A stretch of DNA of 64,000 nucleotides, taken from the NCBI GenBank assembly GCA_036768485.1, contig JAVLUZ010000154.1, forward strand, positions 31,269,286 to 31,333,285, in the 5' to 3' direction. This DNA is from Mermis nigrescens (taxonomy: Eukaryota > Nematoda > Enoplea > Mermithida > Mermithidae). Position numbers and translations under genes: made by a program. The notes beneath the pieces are model-generated. The model saw nothing but the letters and a program-made list of their open reading frames with translations, was not told where the DNA came from and ran no database searches. Shown piece after piece: positions 10,642-22,157 of this stretch. Each line of letters starts with the position of its first letter. The stretch's first letter is position 1.

Positions 10642-13600
10642 GTATGAACGTCTGCGATTTTCTCAGAATTTTTTGTATAGGCTACATGTTCAAAATATAT
10701 AGCTGTAAGCATACATGGGCAGCAATTCAAATTATGTAAGTCTGTGTATTGATTAATTTTTTCATTTGATGGAACTATTTTTTATGTCATCAATGAATGA
10801 TATCTCGACTAAAAATTTGATTTATATTCAGTGACACTAAGAAATCACTACTGTGTCTCGTTTATCTAGTAATTGATGATTTATGCTATAAAGAGCGGCT
10901 CAAATTCCTGATTTTTTTCTAAATCAATTCTGTGCTTAATTTTCATTTCAGTCCTTCGGGAGAAATACACAGTTTATTTAGCATACTTCCATTAATACCA
11001 GTTTGATCTAATTTAACGATTTTATAATCCCTCGTACTTACTGATTTTGAAATTGAATATGGAAAGTCGCGAGAAAAATTTTTAATGATTAAACGTTGGT
11101 TGCCCGATCCTGAACTCGTATGCGATGCAAAAAAAGGTCGAGGGTGAATCCACAATTATAGTTTTCTTGAGATTTTTTCGATTTGTCTATTCTTTTCTGA
11201 ATTTTAGAATTTTTTTAACTAAAAAAATCTTTTATTTTTGCCTGACGCTTAAGCACGCTGCAACTGATTCAGGAATCAAATAACTTTTTCGAGGCCGAGG
11301 TGGAAGTGCAAGGAGGTCGTGGTTACGATAATCATCAACATCAACATAACATGACATTCCAGACCATGGTTAGCTTACCTCCATATTCCAACGGATCTCA
11401 TCCTTACGGTCTGAGGTTTAATGCGGACGAAGCTGATTGCCGATGGCCGCAGGAACCATCAGACAGAGCGAGGGAGTGCGATGTCTTAAATCTTTTTTCA
11501 TACTGTTGCAACGAAATTTTCTTTAACCATTTTTTAACTTTCTAGGTACTGTATGAGGTATAATAGCAACACACATGGGAGTAGGGGTCTGGGGATCTGG
11601 ACCCCCCGGAGAATCTGGCGGACTACACCAAATCTATAGACCACTAGAAGTCAATTTTTGGTGTTGCTTTTTGACAATTTAGCCCCTTCGACCCCCAAGA
11701 TTTGGCTGCTGCACACCACTGAATAGCAATAGTCTAAAATTATTGGAAGAATGATAAACCAAAAAAGTCTTTATCTGCTAATCTACTTTGTTAAGCGATC
11801 CAAATCACGACCAGATATGAACGTGGAGAAAATTAGATCTAGTCCCGCAGATGGTATACTGATAAATATGGTAAGTTAAGACCAAAAATACGTAGAATCG
11901 AAAAATTCGTCCGTAGAGTGAGTCATGGTAGTTTCAGTACTATTTTAACATTTGCACAACTTACTGCATGTCGAAATTATGAATTATAGTTTTTTATCCT
12001 CGGACGTCAAACTCTAATTCTGTAAATCGTAGTTTTGCAGTACAAACGACGTCTCTGCATATGAAAATTTGTGGTATAAATAAAAGGGTCGGAATCTATA
12101 CTAGAATGGAGGAGTTTACTCAAATGCTTTTGCTCCTAGGAACTGGAGCTTTTTTGAGTTGGAGACTTTCCAAACGTCGAAAAACTTTCTATAAGGCTAA
12201 TACTTCTGCTATTTCGACATCATCAGGTTTACTACATGTACATATGTTGTATGTATGTACGTAAGGGCTAGTCACATTGCAATTAAGTTCCTAATTCAGT
12301 ATCTGATCGAAGCATGTTTGATTTCTGCTACATGAAAAATAATTTTTAGCACGACATAAGGGTCTAATTAAAAATAAGATGAGTCATCGCAAGTTCGCAC
12401 ACTTTTCAGTTCCGAAAGTCATTTTACGAAGCTAAAGTTTACTCGTCACATCTTTTCTTCTGATGGCATCCAATCCCGTCATTTTCCCTCCAGCATTGAA
12501 AATTGTCAGAACTTTTGCGGCCAAGAATTTCTGGGTTATATTCCCCACAGTTGGTTGGCCGCAAAACGGACGTAACGAAGTTGAAAGTGCTTTCAAAGCA
12601 AGACTAGAAGACTTCATTCAATTTTATATAGATCAGTAGGAATTCAAGTAAATAAAAAGAGAGTTTTGACCGATTCCGCTAATGTTTTGCTAAGTATTAT
12701 GCTTTGACTAATGCAATCAGTATTTCTGATCCATGCATAGACGAGAATTTCATCATTATAGCCTAGAAAACGTATCAAATGAAACGTGTGCTCAAAATGT
12801 ATCAAGCGACCTGGAAACAATGTGCGACGAAAAGTACAACGATTTTCCGGAATCGCGGGTCGAAAAACCCGGTGGAAGAAAAGCGGTTCAGTACCGCTGC
12901 TTCATTTGCGGCAAGAATTATTGCAGACAAAGGTATAAATTTTGAAATACGAAAATATGAAGTAAAAAATCTAAAATAAATGAAATACGGAAATGCCAGT
13001 CATTTTTCGACGACTCTTATTTCAATGAGGAAGGAACACTAAATCTATAATCTATAGTAGTTTTCACATTCGTTTCATTTTCTACTCCACTGAAATTACC
13101 TTGTAAGTAATATGCACAGCATAGCCGGTCTGGGGTCATTTTGATCGGAGGCGTTGTCCAGGGGCGGATTAACGGATTTACGAAAAGGCGGGTGGCGCCC
13201 CCCATCGGCCCAATATATGTAGTTGGTGAGATTTTGCAGCGGTTTTGGGCTATTGATTAAATTTCTCAAATTAATTATATTTATTTACTCTCTTTACAGC
13301 TTGAAAGCCACATTTTTGTAGTTTTCTTCTATTTTTTAGCATAAATTCAAGAGATTAACGGCGCTTCGCGTCAAATACTTCAATAGGCTTTGCTGCAAAT
13401 GCTCAAATACAGGAAATAGCAAGTGAAATATCTTTTTGCCTAAATTTGACTAATTGCGGATTGTCGCTAAAGTTAAATTTTAACACTTTTTTGGACAGCT
13501 GTCAAAAGTTTCGAAATTTTTTGAAAAAAATGCGCCAGAAATCATTTTGTATATAAGTAGACAATGTAAAAAGAGCAAAACGCTATTCCGTACGAAAATA

Positions 13601-16600
13601 CCGAGTTTTTAGACCTATTTTTGACTGTTTCGGGAAAAGTAAGGATAATGCGCTCCCCCTACAAAAATCCTGAATCTGCCAATAGTGTTGTCCGTGAGAT
13701 ACATGGGTCAATTTAATTTTATGGCCTTAAAAATCAGTATAAAGTGTCAAAACTATCCTAATTTACGTATAATGGCTGACTTCAAACACTTTCGCAGACG
13801 GGATTTGATTTTTATCCGTTTTGACATTATTTTTTCTTATTTTTGCCAGAAATACTTTACTTCTCTCCTTCTAGGTGTAAAGTCCCTAATCCCTTTCTCC
13901 ATGTGCACGTCTGATTATTTTATAACACTGCTTAAAACCATAAATGCACAGCATGGCCGATCTAGGGGGTCAGCCGATCTGGGGGGTCATGAATTGAGCT
14001 TTTTTGAGTCAAAATGACCTCAAAAGCTGGAATAAGCGCTAAAGTAGCGTTAAAAATACGTTATTACAAAGTTTCTGGTCGATTTAAAGCATTTTTGAAG
14101 AAATTTTTAAACTTTAATTCATTTTTGGCCTTCATTTTGCCTCATTTTTTGAGAAAATTGCTCATTTTTTCTTTCTGGGGCTCTAGAGACCCCCAACCCC
14201 ACCCTTACGTGCATGTCTGCTTAAGACCTATGTATTGATTTAAATTTAAATCAATGCACACAGACAGGGTTCTTGATATGATGTGCTCAATAGAATATGA
14301 ATAAAGCAAGTTTGAAAAATTTCGTGAAGCGATTTAAATATTCTGCATATTAAGATTAACATCTTGTCCTTCCTACTACAAAAAGACATTAACACTTGCG
14401 TGAAAAATATCTTGCGACTTTTATTTTATTTTTTAGCACGCTGAAAGCTCATCTACGTCAACATTCGGGTAAATTTATGTGGCTTTTATGAACATTTTTT
14501 CATATTTTTGTTTGTCTCGCTCATTGTTGAATTATAGTTTTATAAAGAAGATAAGAACGGATCACAGAATTGCAAAAATCATGACAAAATGTCTTGTTTA
14601 AATTATTTTGAATGCAAAATATCCAGTAGACTTTAATTGAATCAAAAATCGTATGTTGTGAATCAATTATTCGCTGTTTTTAAAATTTAATTCCTTTCTA
14701 TATCTTGCTAGGAGATATAAAATAGAAAAATTCAAAGTTCGACGGTTCATACATTTCGCAGTATTCAGATGTTTTTAGGTGATAAGCCGTATGTCTGCAC
14801 AATTTGCGGAAAACATTTCTCTCAATCTGGTAAGGCATTTTACTGTTTTTGACTTAATTTATTCTCAGAAATATGCATTGTTTCAGCGAATTTAAATGCT
14901 CATCGAAGAGTACATACAGGTAAGGACTATTTTTTTAATTTACTTGAAATGTGTGTAATTAAGATCTATCATGATTTCCGTTTTTCCAGTTACGCAATGG
15001 CATTGATAATTTGACAAAAGACAAATAGAAACGATTGCACGAAAAAATTCAGATTTAAAAAAATGTACGGGAGCGAGAACAAATCAATTAAAAATGCACG
15101 CACAACGACCAAACTGCTTCCGAAGAGTTTAGTTTTCGAAACTAAATTCAGGTGTTCAAAACCAGCAAAAATCCCAAAAATATGCCAAAAATTTAATGCT
15201 GAGGATTATCGATTTTTGGGGGCTACCGGATACTGAGGGGTGTAGTACACTCCCAAACCCCCGCGCCCATGTGCGCTACCAGATGTTTTCATAAATGATA
15301 AGTTCATAATTTGCTGTCGAGTTTATTTTGATGAAATATTTCAAATGTAAGTTAAAAATGAAAATATTGATAATTCCAGGTAAGTACCATTTTCATAATC
15401 TAATTTCGTTTTTATCTTTTAGGCGAGAAACCTTTCTTATGTCCTATCTGCTACAGATCATTCTCCGTAAGTGAAGTTGAAATTATTTTCCTTTTTAGTA
15501 GCTTCCGTCTAATATCGCGCAATACTTTTAGCAAAGCAGCTCTCTGATGACGCACAAGAGAACGCATTCTGGTGAAAGGTAACTGCTATGTGAAAGAAAT
15601 CGCTAGTAGAAAGGCAGGGCATCAAAATTTTTACTTTACTATCAAGTTAACGACCATTATATAGGATTTTTGTAAAAAGGGCGTGGTTAATAATTGAATT
15701 GAAATCTGAGGATTTTGGCATTGTCATTTTGTAATTTCGGATGCAGCTACGTTCTTCTGAAGCAAATCAGTGAAATTACAAATTTATTTGTTTTTTTAAT
15801 TAAGTGAAATAATGCTTTTGAAATGTATAATAATCATCCAAGTTATGTAAAATTGTCAATTTCATGTTTGTTTACCAAACAATAAAAAATAAAAAAGGAA
15901 TTAACACTGAACGCCCAACGACTAAGGAGGAAATCTGCTTTCGCAATTCTCATTCTCTAAAATTTCTTGATAAGACGCGCAAGTGACATTAATATTTTCT
16001 ATATAGGTACTATGTAATGAATTTATAAAGTGATGGATCGAGAGATATCTATAATTCAACTTACATCAATACTAAAAATTTGACAGTAATTTGTAAGTAA
16101 TGAATTGCACTGTGGCTAATTTTTGGAGGGCTTTTGTTTTCAATCTTAGTACCAAATGGTTCCTATCGCTTCGACGAGGTACCTGTAGGGAAGAAGTAAA
16201 ATCCGGAAACGGAAACAGAAACGTAAATGACAGAGCTCTCCGGTTCCGTCGGCGATTTAACCACCCTATGGGTGGTCTTAAGTGGCGGAACCAAGGTATC
16301 CCAAGCAGGTGCGGAGTGTGCGGCCGCACAGGGCCCCGGGGCCCCTAAGTGGCCCCCAGGGTGCCCCGCCACAATGCACTATGCAGTGCTTCTGACAGTC
16401 TTTTAACGCGGGATTTTGATTGTGATTATGAAAAATAAGCTTATTGGCTTGCTTAAATTACTAAAAATTGTAGTCAGCTTTTATGCGATATTCAAATCAA
16501 AGGTAAAGAACCGAGAAGTGTTCTTTTTAAGTACATACATAGGTACCTTTGCCTCATACATAGTTCTTACTTTTGTACATTATAATTTAAATACCTACAT

Positions 16601-19600
16601 ATGGTTTTATGTTTCAAACTATATTTACGAATATGTGCTTTGCTCTCATAAATGACTTTGAATTAGGCAAATTTTTATTAAATGATGTTTTTGGTTTGTT
16701 TCTGCTAAAGGTCTTATATCTCCAGGCTTAAACCTACCTATCTTACTGCATTATCACGATGTGTAAATATGAGTAAACTTTCTATTTTGTGCTGAAATGT
16801 TTAAAAATATGGTGAATTTGTTTAATTTTCAAAGCTTGACATTATTTTTAAATTTTTGAATCTTTGTAGTAGAATCCCGTAGTTTAAGTAATTGCATTGT
16901 GCCTTCATAGAATTTTCTGTGCTATATTTTTACATGAGAAGTGCTGCTAATATTACTTATTTTCCGAATTATCTGATGCATGCTGTTTATAGCTATTTAC
17001 TACACAATGCTTGTTGAAGTTCCGGATTCAAATGCGTTATTATGAATAGTGTTTCTAGGTTGTTTTTCTCTCACAAATTTTCCATTTTTCAAAAAAATTT
17101 GGCGCGAAAAGCTTTGTTTTGTGATATTCTCAGTCAGATGCTAAAAACACGCTTTTCACAAATTAATTTGAAGTGAAACATCAATTTTGAAAAATTGCTA
17201 AAGAATCATAGATTCACATTTTTCATAATTATTTTTCGTTTTATCTTTCTGCATATTACTCTGTGGATTATGGACATAGCATTAATTAATATTCCGATCT
17301 TAGCGCTACTCGCGTTAAAGAGGCCTGCCCGATCTGGGGATCAGTTCAAGATAAAACTATTTGTTTCAACCTGAGACATACATGGGCACAGTGGCGGATC
17401 TAGGATTTTGTTATAGGGGGCGGTTCCACACTTGGGCGTTGGTGGGTGGGGGGATATACACCCCAGCCTGGCGAATAACTCCCAGAAATCGAAATACCCC
17501 AGAATTCGATTTTGAACAATTTTTTGTTTCTTTCGCGATTTTTTGACGCCAAGGGATAGAGTTCAATGAGATGCGTCAAAAATGGTGTTTTTGCCCTTCC
17601 ATCACTTTTCAGACCATTTTTGGCTCTGAAATAATTTTGCACCCCCCCCCGAGAATTTCCGTGCTGCCCACCTATGAGCGGTTCCCAACTTTTCCAAAAA
17701 CAGTCTGAAAAAATAGGTCCAAAAATTCGCTGCTCACGCGCAAAATGATGTTTTTCGACGTTTCATGTAGTCGACTTTCATTCAAAATCACTTTTCCCTA
17801 TTACTGCAAAATTTTTATATAAAATTCCAAAAATTTTTGATGTTTTGTGCAAAAAACTGGTCTAATTTCTTTCAGACCAGCTATAAAATGAATAAAAGTC
17901 ATTAATGTGTGTAATCCGGCGCGAAGCGCTGGAAAAATTTTGATATTTTTAGTGATTTTGCCTTGCCGTCAAACATGATGCAAGAAAATGGTTCCATCAA
18001 CTCAAAATCGCTGGACAGTATCTGGCTGGCTGACCCTTCAGTGGGAGCAATACTCCATCGGCCCTCACCCCCTCCCCCGCCCCCATGTGCATGTGTGGTA
18101 GCTACGTATAACTTAAATTTAAAGGTTTTACACTGTTAAATAGCCCCTGGCCCCCAAAAAGGTACCTCGCACAGGGCCCCCAAATGCCTAAGACCGGGCC
18201 TGATCCCAAGTAGGGCCTATCAGGGTGAACACCCGCAACGCAACCCCGTTTTCGGCATAATTTTTCTCACTGAAGGGGGTTTTGGGGTTCGGAAACGGGG
18301 TACCCGTTATTTACATGCGATGCTGACCCCGCTTCCGCTGGGAATTTCTTCGCCCTGGGGGTGTTCCAAAGTAGCGGAACCGAGTTTACCCAAGTAGGGC
18401 TCTCAGTTTAAACATCCTAACCCCGTGTCCGACAAACTTTCTCCCACTGAAGAGGGGCTTTAGAGCTCGGAAATTGGGTAACCCGTTATTTACATGTGAT
18501 GCTGACCCAGGTTCTGTCGGGGGTTTATCCGCCCTGGGAGTGGTCCACAGTAGCGGAACCAGGTTCCCCAAGTAGAGCCAATCAGGGTACACAACCCCAA
18601 TCTCGTTTTTGGCAAAATTTCTCCCACTGAAGGGGGTTCTGGGGCTTGGAAATAGGGTACCCCCTTATTTATATGCGATGCTGACCCCGGTTCCGTCGGG
18701 GGTTTTTCCGCCCTGAAGGTGGTTCAAAGTAGCGGAACCGGGGTTCCTCAAGTAGAGTTCATCAGGGTAAGCACTCCCAACCCTGTTCTCGACAAAATTT
18801 CTCCCATTGAAGGGGGTTTTGGGGCTCGGAAATTGGGTACCCCCGTTATTAATATGTGATGTTAACCTCGGTTCCGCCACTTTGGACCAGCACCGGGGCG
18901 GAAAAGCTCCGATAGAGCCGGGATTAGCTTCACATGTACAAATGGGGTACCCCGTTTCCCAGCCAAAAACTCCCCTTCAGTGGGAGAAAGTTTGCCAGGA
19001 ACGGAGTTAGGGATATTCACCCTGATGGGTTCTACTTGGGAACACCGGTTTCACTAGGTTGGACCTCCCCCAGGGCGGAGAAACCCTCGAAGAAACCGGT
19101 GTCAGCATCACATATTAATACGGGGTACCATATTTTAGAGCCCTATAGCCCCCCTTCAGTGGGGAAAATTTTGCCGGAAACGGGGTTGATGGTTTTCATC
19201 TTGATCTGCTCTACTCAAAAACCCCAGGTTTTGCCACTTTGAACCACCCCCAGGGCGGAGGAAACCCCGAAGAAAACCAGCATCACATATAAATAATGGG
19301 TACCCCATTTCTGAGCCCCAAAACCCCCTTCAGTGGGAGAGATTTCGCCGGAAACGGGGTTTGGGATGTTTATCTAAGTGAGCCCTACTGGTGGTCTCGA
19401 TTCAGCCACTTTGGACTGCTCTCAAGTCGGTGAAACCCCAACGGAATCGGGGTGCACAATCATTTATGTTTCCGTTTCCGTTTCTATATTTTACCTATCG
19501 TTTCCATTTCCGTTTCCGGATTTTACCCACCCCCGCCACCTGTGCACAAGAAGGAACTTGGAATAAATGTTTTTAGGCCGTACCATTGCGATAGTTGCGA

Positions 19601-20180
19601 TAAATCATTCACAGATTGTTCTACTTTGACGAAGCATATGAGAACGCATACAGGTAATTATTAACCTTACTTCCTTTTTTTCTACCTGTTTATAATTATA
19701 TCAAAAAATTAAAGAATAAGCATAAAATTGTCAGTGGATCACTGGCTTTCCACCAGGGTTGTGAAAGTCTTATGTGATTTATTTTGCTATTATAAGTTCA
19801 AACAGAATTTCAAGTATTTTCGGTGCATAGTGAATTTACCAAAAAAATCTCATACTCAACGTGTAAGCTATGTAGAAAAGAGAGTATATTTTGACTAGAA
19901 AAAAATCTGATTCAGATCACAAATCAAAATCAAGTTACTCAAATCACAAAATATATAATAGTTTTTGCATTTTTATTTTTAACTGATTTTCCTTATTTTT
20001 TTAGGTTGCAAGCCATATTGCTGCCACATATGCAATTTCAGCTGTGAGTTAATTGTAATTCTGGCCGTTAAGTGACAAGGCTAAAGTAAATTGCCTGGTT
20101 TTGCTGTTTCAGTTAGTCAAAGCGGAAACCTAAATCGTCATATGAAAACGCATGCGAAGAAGCAAGAGCATGAAATTTAA
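10264..20180 (+). CDS. gl: Glass, five-finger C2H2 transcription factor (eleven exons)
   Basis: Exons: 10264-10641, 11273-11475, 12741-12932, 14437-14468, 14779-14829, 14887-14919, 15423-15466, 15532-15578, 19577-19653, 20005-20043, 20113-20180. Phases agree at every junction, giving 387 residues. The N-terminal half is Tyr/Ser/Asn- and His/Gln-rich and probably the activation region. The C-terminus has five fingers: CFIC...HLRQH, CTIC...HRRVH, CPIC...HKRTH, CDSC...HMRTH, CHIC...HMKTH. Linkers are of the TGEKP type. The order of landmarks ([12 protein letters not shown] in finger 1, [20 protein letters not shown] in finger 3, [10 protein letters not shown] in finger 4, [11 protein letters not shown] in finger 5) matches Drosophila Glass as I remember it. 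Glass is a nuclear DNA-binding protein needed for photoreceptor differentiation. It is shorter than the fly protein. The junction 11475/12741 (a GTGCGA donor) and the start codon are the weakest points. Confidence 0.85.
11273..11475 (+). CDS. gl: glass exon 2
   Basis: The acceptor is CTGATTCAG and the frame starts [18 protein letters not shown] in phase 0. A His/Gln stretch (NHQHQHN) and a Pro/Tyr stretch ([13 protein letters not shown]) follow. I place the donor at 11476 (GTGCGA) because it gives phase 2, which the next exon needs. The donor is weak, and the open frame continues to 11545 if it is not used. Confidence 0.6.
11570..11721 (+). mobile_element. Family B hAT-like MITE (152 bp) in a glass intron
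   Basis: Perfect 8-bp target duplication AATAGCAA at 11562-11569 and 11722-11729, with left terminus CACACATGGGAG and right end 'gctgctgcacaccactg'. Confidence 0.82.
12741..12932 (+). CDS. gl: glass exon 3 (start of zinc finger 1)
   Basis: It follows a GCATAG acceptor. It reads [20 protein letters not shown], an acidic segment, GGRKAVQYR, then the first Cys pair CFIC. It ends at CAAAG|GTATAA with the AG of a Ser codon completed by the next exon. Confidence 0.75.
13153..13683 (+). repeat. Family G element in a glass intron
   Basis: It runs from 'ggggcggattaacggattt' to 'aaaaatcctgaatctgcca' and includes 'aacggcgcttcgcgtcaaa' and 'ggcgggtggcgcccccc'. It matches the order of the copies at 7293 and 50690. 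Confidence 0.5.
13945..14226 (+). repeat. Family C element (about 280 bp) in a glass intron
   Basis: It starts 'aatgcacagcatggccgatc'. It carries a doubled 'gatctgggggtca', 'aaaatgacctcaaaa', 'agcgctaaagtagcgttaaa' and 'ttcattttgcctcattttt', and ends 'cttacgtgcatgtctgc'. These are the landmarks of family C throughout the window. Confidence 0.65.
14437..14468 (+). CDS. gl: glass exon 4, micro-exon finishing finger 1
   Basis: 32 bp between TTTTTTAG and GTAAAT. It encodes [12 protein letters not shown] across the junction, including both zinc-binding His residues of finger 1. Too short to show as an ordinary open frame. Confidence 0.85.
14779..14829 (+). CDS. gl: glass exon 5 (finger 2, first half)
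   Basis: 51 bp between GTTTTTAG and GTAAGG. It encodes [17 protein letters not shown] with the Cys pair of finger 2. Confidence 0.88.
14887..14919 (+). CDS. gl: glass exon 6 (finger 2, second half)
   Basis: 33 bp between TTGTTTCAG and GTAAGG, encoding [12 protein letters not shown] with the His pair of finger 2. In phase with both neighbours. Confidence 0.88.
15170..15295. repeat. Degraded A/B-type MITE fragment in a glass intron
   Basis: It ends 'cccccgcgcccatgtgcgc', like the left end of A/B elements in reverse orientation. No clean duplication was found. Confidence 0.35.
15423..15466 (+). CDS. gl: glass exon 7 (finger 3, first half)
   Basis: 44 bp between TATCTTTTAG and GTAAGT, encoding [15 protein letters not shown] with the Cys pair of finger 3. 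Confidence 0.88.
15532..15578 (+). CDS. gl: glass exon 8 (finger 3, second half)
   Basis: 47 bp between ATACTTTTAG and GTAACT, encoding [15 protein letters not shown]. Its last two bases form an Arg codon with the first base of the next exon, 4 kb away beyond the palindromic array. Confidence 0.87.
16165..16370 (+). repeat. Partial unit of the palindromic array family
   Basis: It carries 'ggtacctgtagggaagaag', 'ccggaaacggaaacagaaac', 'ctccggttccgtcggcg' and 'aagtggcggaacc', which match the reverse complement of the outer right end of the large array at about 19385-19545. It continues into a G+C-rich 'cacagggccc' block also seen at about 18170-18183. No gene is present despite overlapping open frames. 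Confidence 0.65.
17393..18085 (+). repeat. Family G element interrupted by a family A MITE
   Basis: It starts 'agtggcggatctaggatttt' and continues after 17684 with sequence like the other family G copies, including the hairpin 'ggcgcgaagcgctgg' near 17918. The insertion at 17427-17676 splits it. Confidence 0.5.
17427..17676 (+). mobile_element. Family A hAT-like MITE nested in family G
   Basis: Target duplication GGCGGTTC at 17419-17426 and AGCGGTTC at 17677-17684 (7 of 8 match), with termini CACACTTGGGCG...GCCCACCTATG. The inserted sequence is therefore younger than the host G element. Confidence 0.8.
18208..19555. repeat. Large palindrome of about 180-bp tandem units inside a glass intron
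   Basis: Left arm: about four head-to-tail units, with 'aagtag(g/a)g' landmarks at about 18208, 18392, 18570 and 18750. Each holds 'ttctcccactgaa', a Gly-codon-like G run, 'ggtacccgttatttacatg' and 'gttccgtcgggggtttttcc'. From about 18870 the same units run in reverse, with inverted landmarks at about 19032, 19210 and 19382. The arms are about 660 bp each with almost no loop. The open frames over it follow the repeat and are not genes. It ends about 20 bp before the acceptor of glass exon 9. Confidence 0.85.
19577..19653 (+). CDS. gl: glass exon 9 (finger 4)
   Basis: 77 bp between GTTTTTAG and GTAATT. It encodes [20 protein letters not shown] and the rest of finger 4 through HMRTHTG. It is the only glass exon here that holds a whole finger. 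Confidence 0.9.
20005..20043 (+). CDS. gl: glass exon 10 (finger 5, first half)
   Basis: 39 bp between TTTTTTTAG and a strong GTGAGT donor, encoding [13 protein letters not shown]. The linker has Cys where Glu is usual (TGCKPY). Confidence 0.87.
20113..20180 (+). CDS. gl: glass exon 11 (end of finger 5 and stop)
   Basis: 68 bp after TGCTGTTTCAG, encoding [18 protein letters not shown] and a short tail ending HEI, then TAA at 20178-20180. The protein ends only about nine residues after the last His. Confidence 0.9.
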
Positions 20181-21020
20181 ATTAACTTTAGTCTGTCAGG
20201 TGTTTCTTTTTTCGTTGAAAATGTTATATGCATAACGAGGTACCTGGTAGGTTGATTTCACACTTATCACGGCCATTTCTCTCCTGTTTGAAAAAGTTGA
20301 TTATCCCCTCTTTTGCTAAAATTTTCTTTTTTAAAAGTTTTCTAAAAATAATTATTTCCTATTCAACAATTAAATTAAAGTTTAAAATTTTTAATTTTGG
20401 AATCAGCCAGCAATATAGGTACATGTTTGGCGGAGTAGCTAAGTACTACAGCCTTAAAATCGTCAGATATTTGAAAAGCAATAAAAGATATTACCTTAAG
20501 GAATTTAAAAAGAGACCGCTAAAAGCATTACTTGATATGGATAACGTTTTCCTTTAACTTGTTTCGTTACTTTAGTCGAATAATCATTTTTGCACCACCT
20601 TTCAGCACAAATATGAGATGATATAGCAAAATAAAGAATAAAGTGAAACAATTTTGCATCGATAATTTCCGATCAAGTTATCACGAATCAACGCATTGTT
20701 GTAACATATTGAATAAAACAGTATTTTTCTTGATCAATGTTTAAATTTGTCTTACATCAAATTCTTAATTAAGACAATGTACCTTATTATTATCGAAGGC
20801 AAAAGAAGCTTTCAAACTTCGTCGATTTTCGAGTGTTCATTCAATTTATTCTATTTTCAAGACGAATCCTTTAGCAGAAATGTGACTCTCCTCTATTCTA
20901 AGAATGATTTACACTGTTTTGTTCTTTCTGAGATCGGTCACGTACGCATGTATCAGGATTTGCATAAAAATAAGCATCTAAATATATTATTATGGAAAAA
21001 CTAACTATTCGAACTATTCT
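20181..21020. other. glass 3' UTR and flank
   Basis: AT-rich. A cluster of AATAAA-like signals lies at about 20628-20640. The 109- and 85-codon open frames here are AT-composition artefacts without domain features. Confidence 0.35.
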
Positions 21021-21246
21021 ATAGTCTGTTTCATTTAACTTTGAGGTTTTTTCTTCAATTTAATCCGCACGAATCAGGCTACAAAAGTGGTTTAAAATCT
21101 TGATGCAGTACAGCGGCTAAACCGTGGCAAAAGTCTCCCTATAACTCGGTGTACTGTACAATATCACAAGTATTGTGTTAGTTCAAAGCAATTTCTAGGC
21201 ACTTAAAATTTTTTAAAAACCTCAAAGCTTAATGAAACGGACTTTA
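21021..21246 (+). mobile_element. Family F MITE (about 225 bp)
   Basis: Terminal inverted repeats TAGTCTGTTTCATTTAACTT and, in reverse at the right end, 'aagcttaatgaaacggactt'. The interior has 'ggctacaaaagtggtttaaa' and 'aactcggtgtactgtacaat'. TA lies at both ends. Confidence 0.7.
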
Positions 21247-21368
21247 GTAATACACTGTTTGCTAGTCGTCTGAAACTCTTAGCACGGCGTATTCAAAATG
21301 TGGTACCCACTCTTCAAGTAAAGTCACATAGAACGATTTGGACTCAATAGGAATACGGCCCTGAATGC

Positions 21369-21860
21369 GCAGCATCAGCACAGCTGGTATGGCGAGGAAA
21401 GCCAAAAAAGCTTTGTTTAAACCTGCACAAATGGTCTAAAAATTGGGTATTTTTTATATGTTTTATATTTATTCTTATTTTTATATTTCTAAAAACATAT
21501 TAGAGAAAATTTTAGATTTTCATCAATTTTTGACTTTCATCTTGTTTTGTTTTCACCAGAAAATTTCCCACCTTCCCATTCTGGGAGTGTCTAGACCATG
21601 GATGCACATCATGACCCAAGGAGGTCATTCAGAAAGCTTCCTTGAGTTTAAATGGCCTCAAAAGCAGACATCAAAGCTAATATAGCGCAAAAATTATCGT
21701 TAATTTACAGCTTTTGGTCAATTTTAAACACTTTGCAGAAGAATTTTGAATGTTATTAATTTATAACCTCTTTTTTGCCTTATGTTCTTCAGAAAATTTC
21801 CAATTTTTAAATTCTGGGGTTCTTGAAAAACCAGCTTTCTATGCATATATGAGCACGACT
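21369..21860 (+). repeat. Two diverged family C copies in tandem
   Basis: The first copy spans about 21369-21600 ('atgcgcagcatcagcacagc', 'tgactttcatcttgttttg'). The second starts 'gatgcacatcatgacccaag' and runs to about 21860 with 'aatggcctcaaaa' and 'tttggtcaattttaaacac'. Confidence 0.45.
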
Positions 21861-22157
21861 ACGTCCAAAAATTTTGATAAGATAAAACGAATTGTTGAAT
21901 TATTATTAACTATCGGTACCTATATTTTTATTAGGTTGTGAAAAATTTAAGGTTTTTACGTAATAAATTACTTATATCGTGATCTAAATTTATCAGACAA
22001 ATGGTTTGCTTCATAAATGAATTCTCAATAAATCTTTAATGACAAAAATATTGATTTGATGTCTGCATTTCCAACTATCGATATTAGACGTCTTTGACCA
22101 CAAACGAACTCTGTGATTACGACAAGGTTCACTGCCAATATCAAGTATGATTCACTT

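Noticed and set aside
11256..11272. Alternative acceptor TTAAG for glass exon 2 giving STLQLIQ at its start
   Set aside because: It would need two bases from the previous exon, which ends in phase 0. The acceptor at 11272 fits the phase and has the better consensus.
18386..19664. Several open frames of 60-100 codons on both strands with repeated PLSGRKF- or GTLDQ-like segments
   Set aside because: They follow the about 180-bp tandem unit and its inverse, so the repeated protein-like motifs come from the DNA repeat. Only the glass exon at 19577-19653 is coding.
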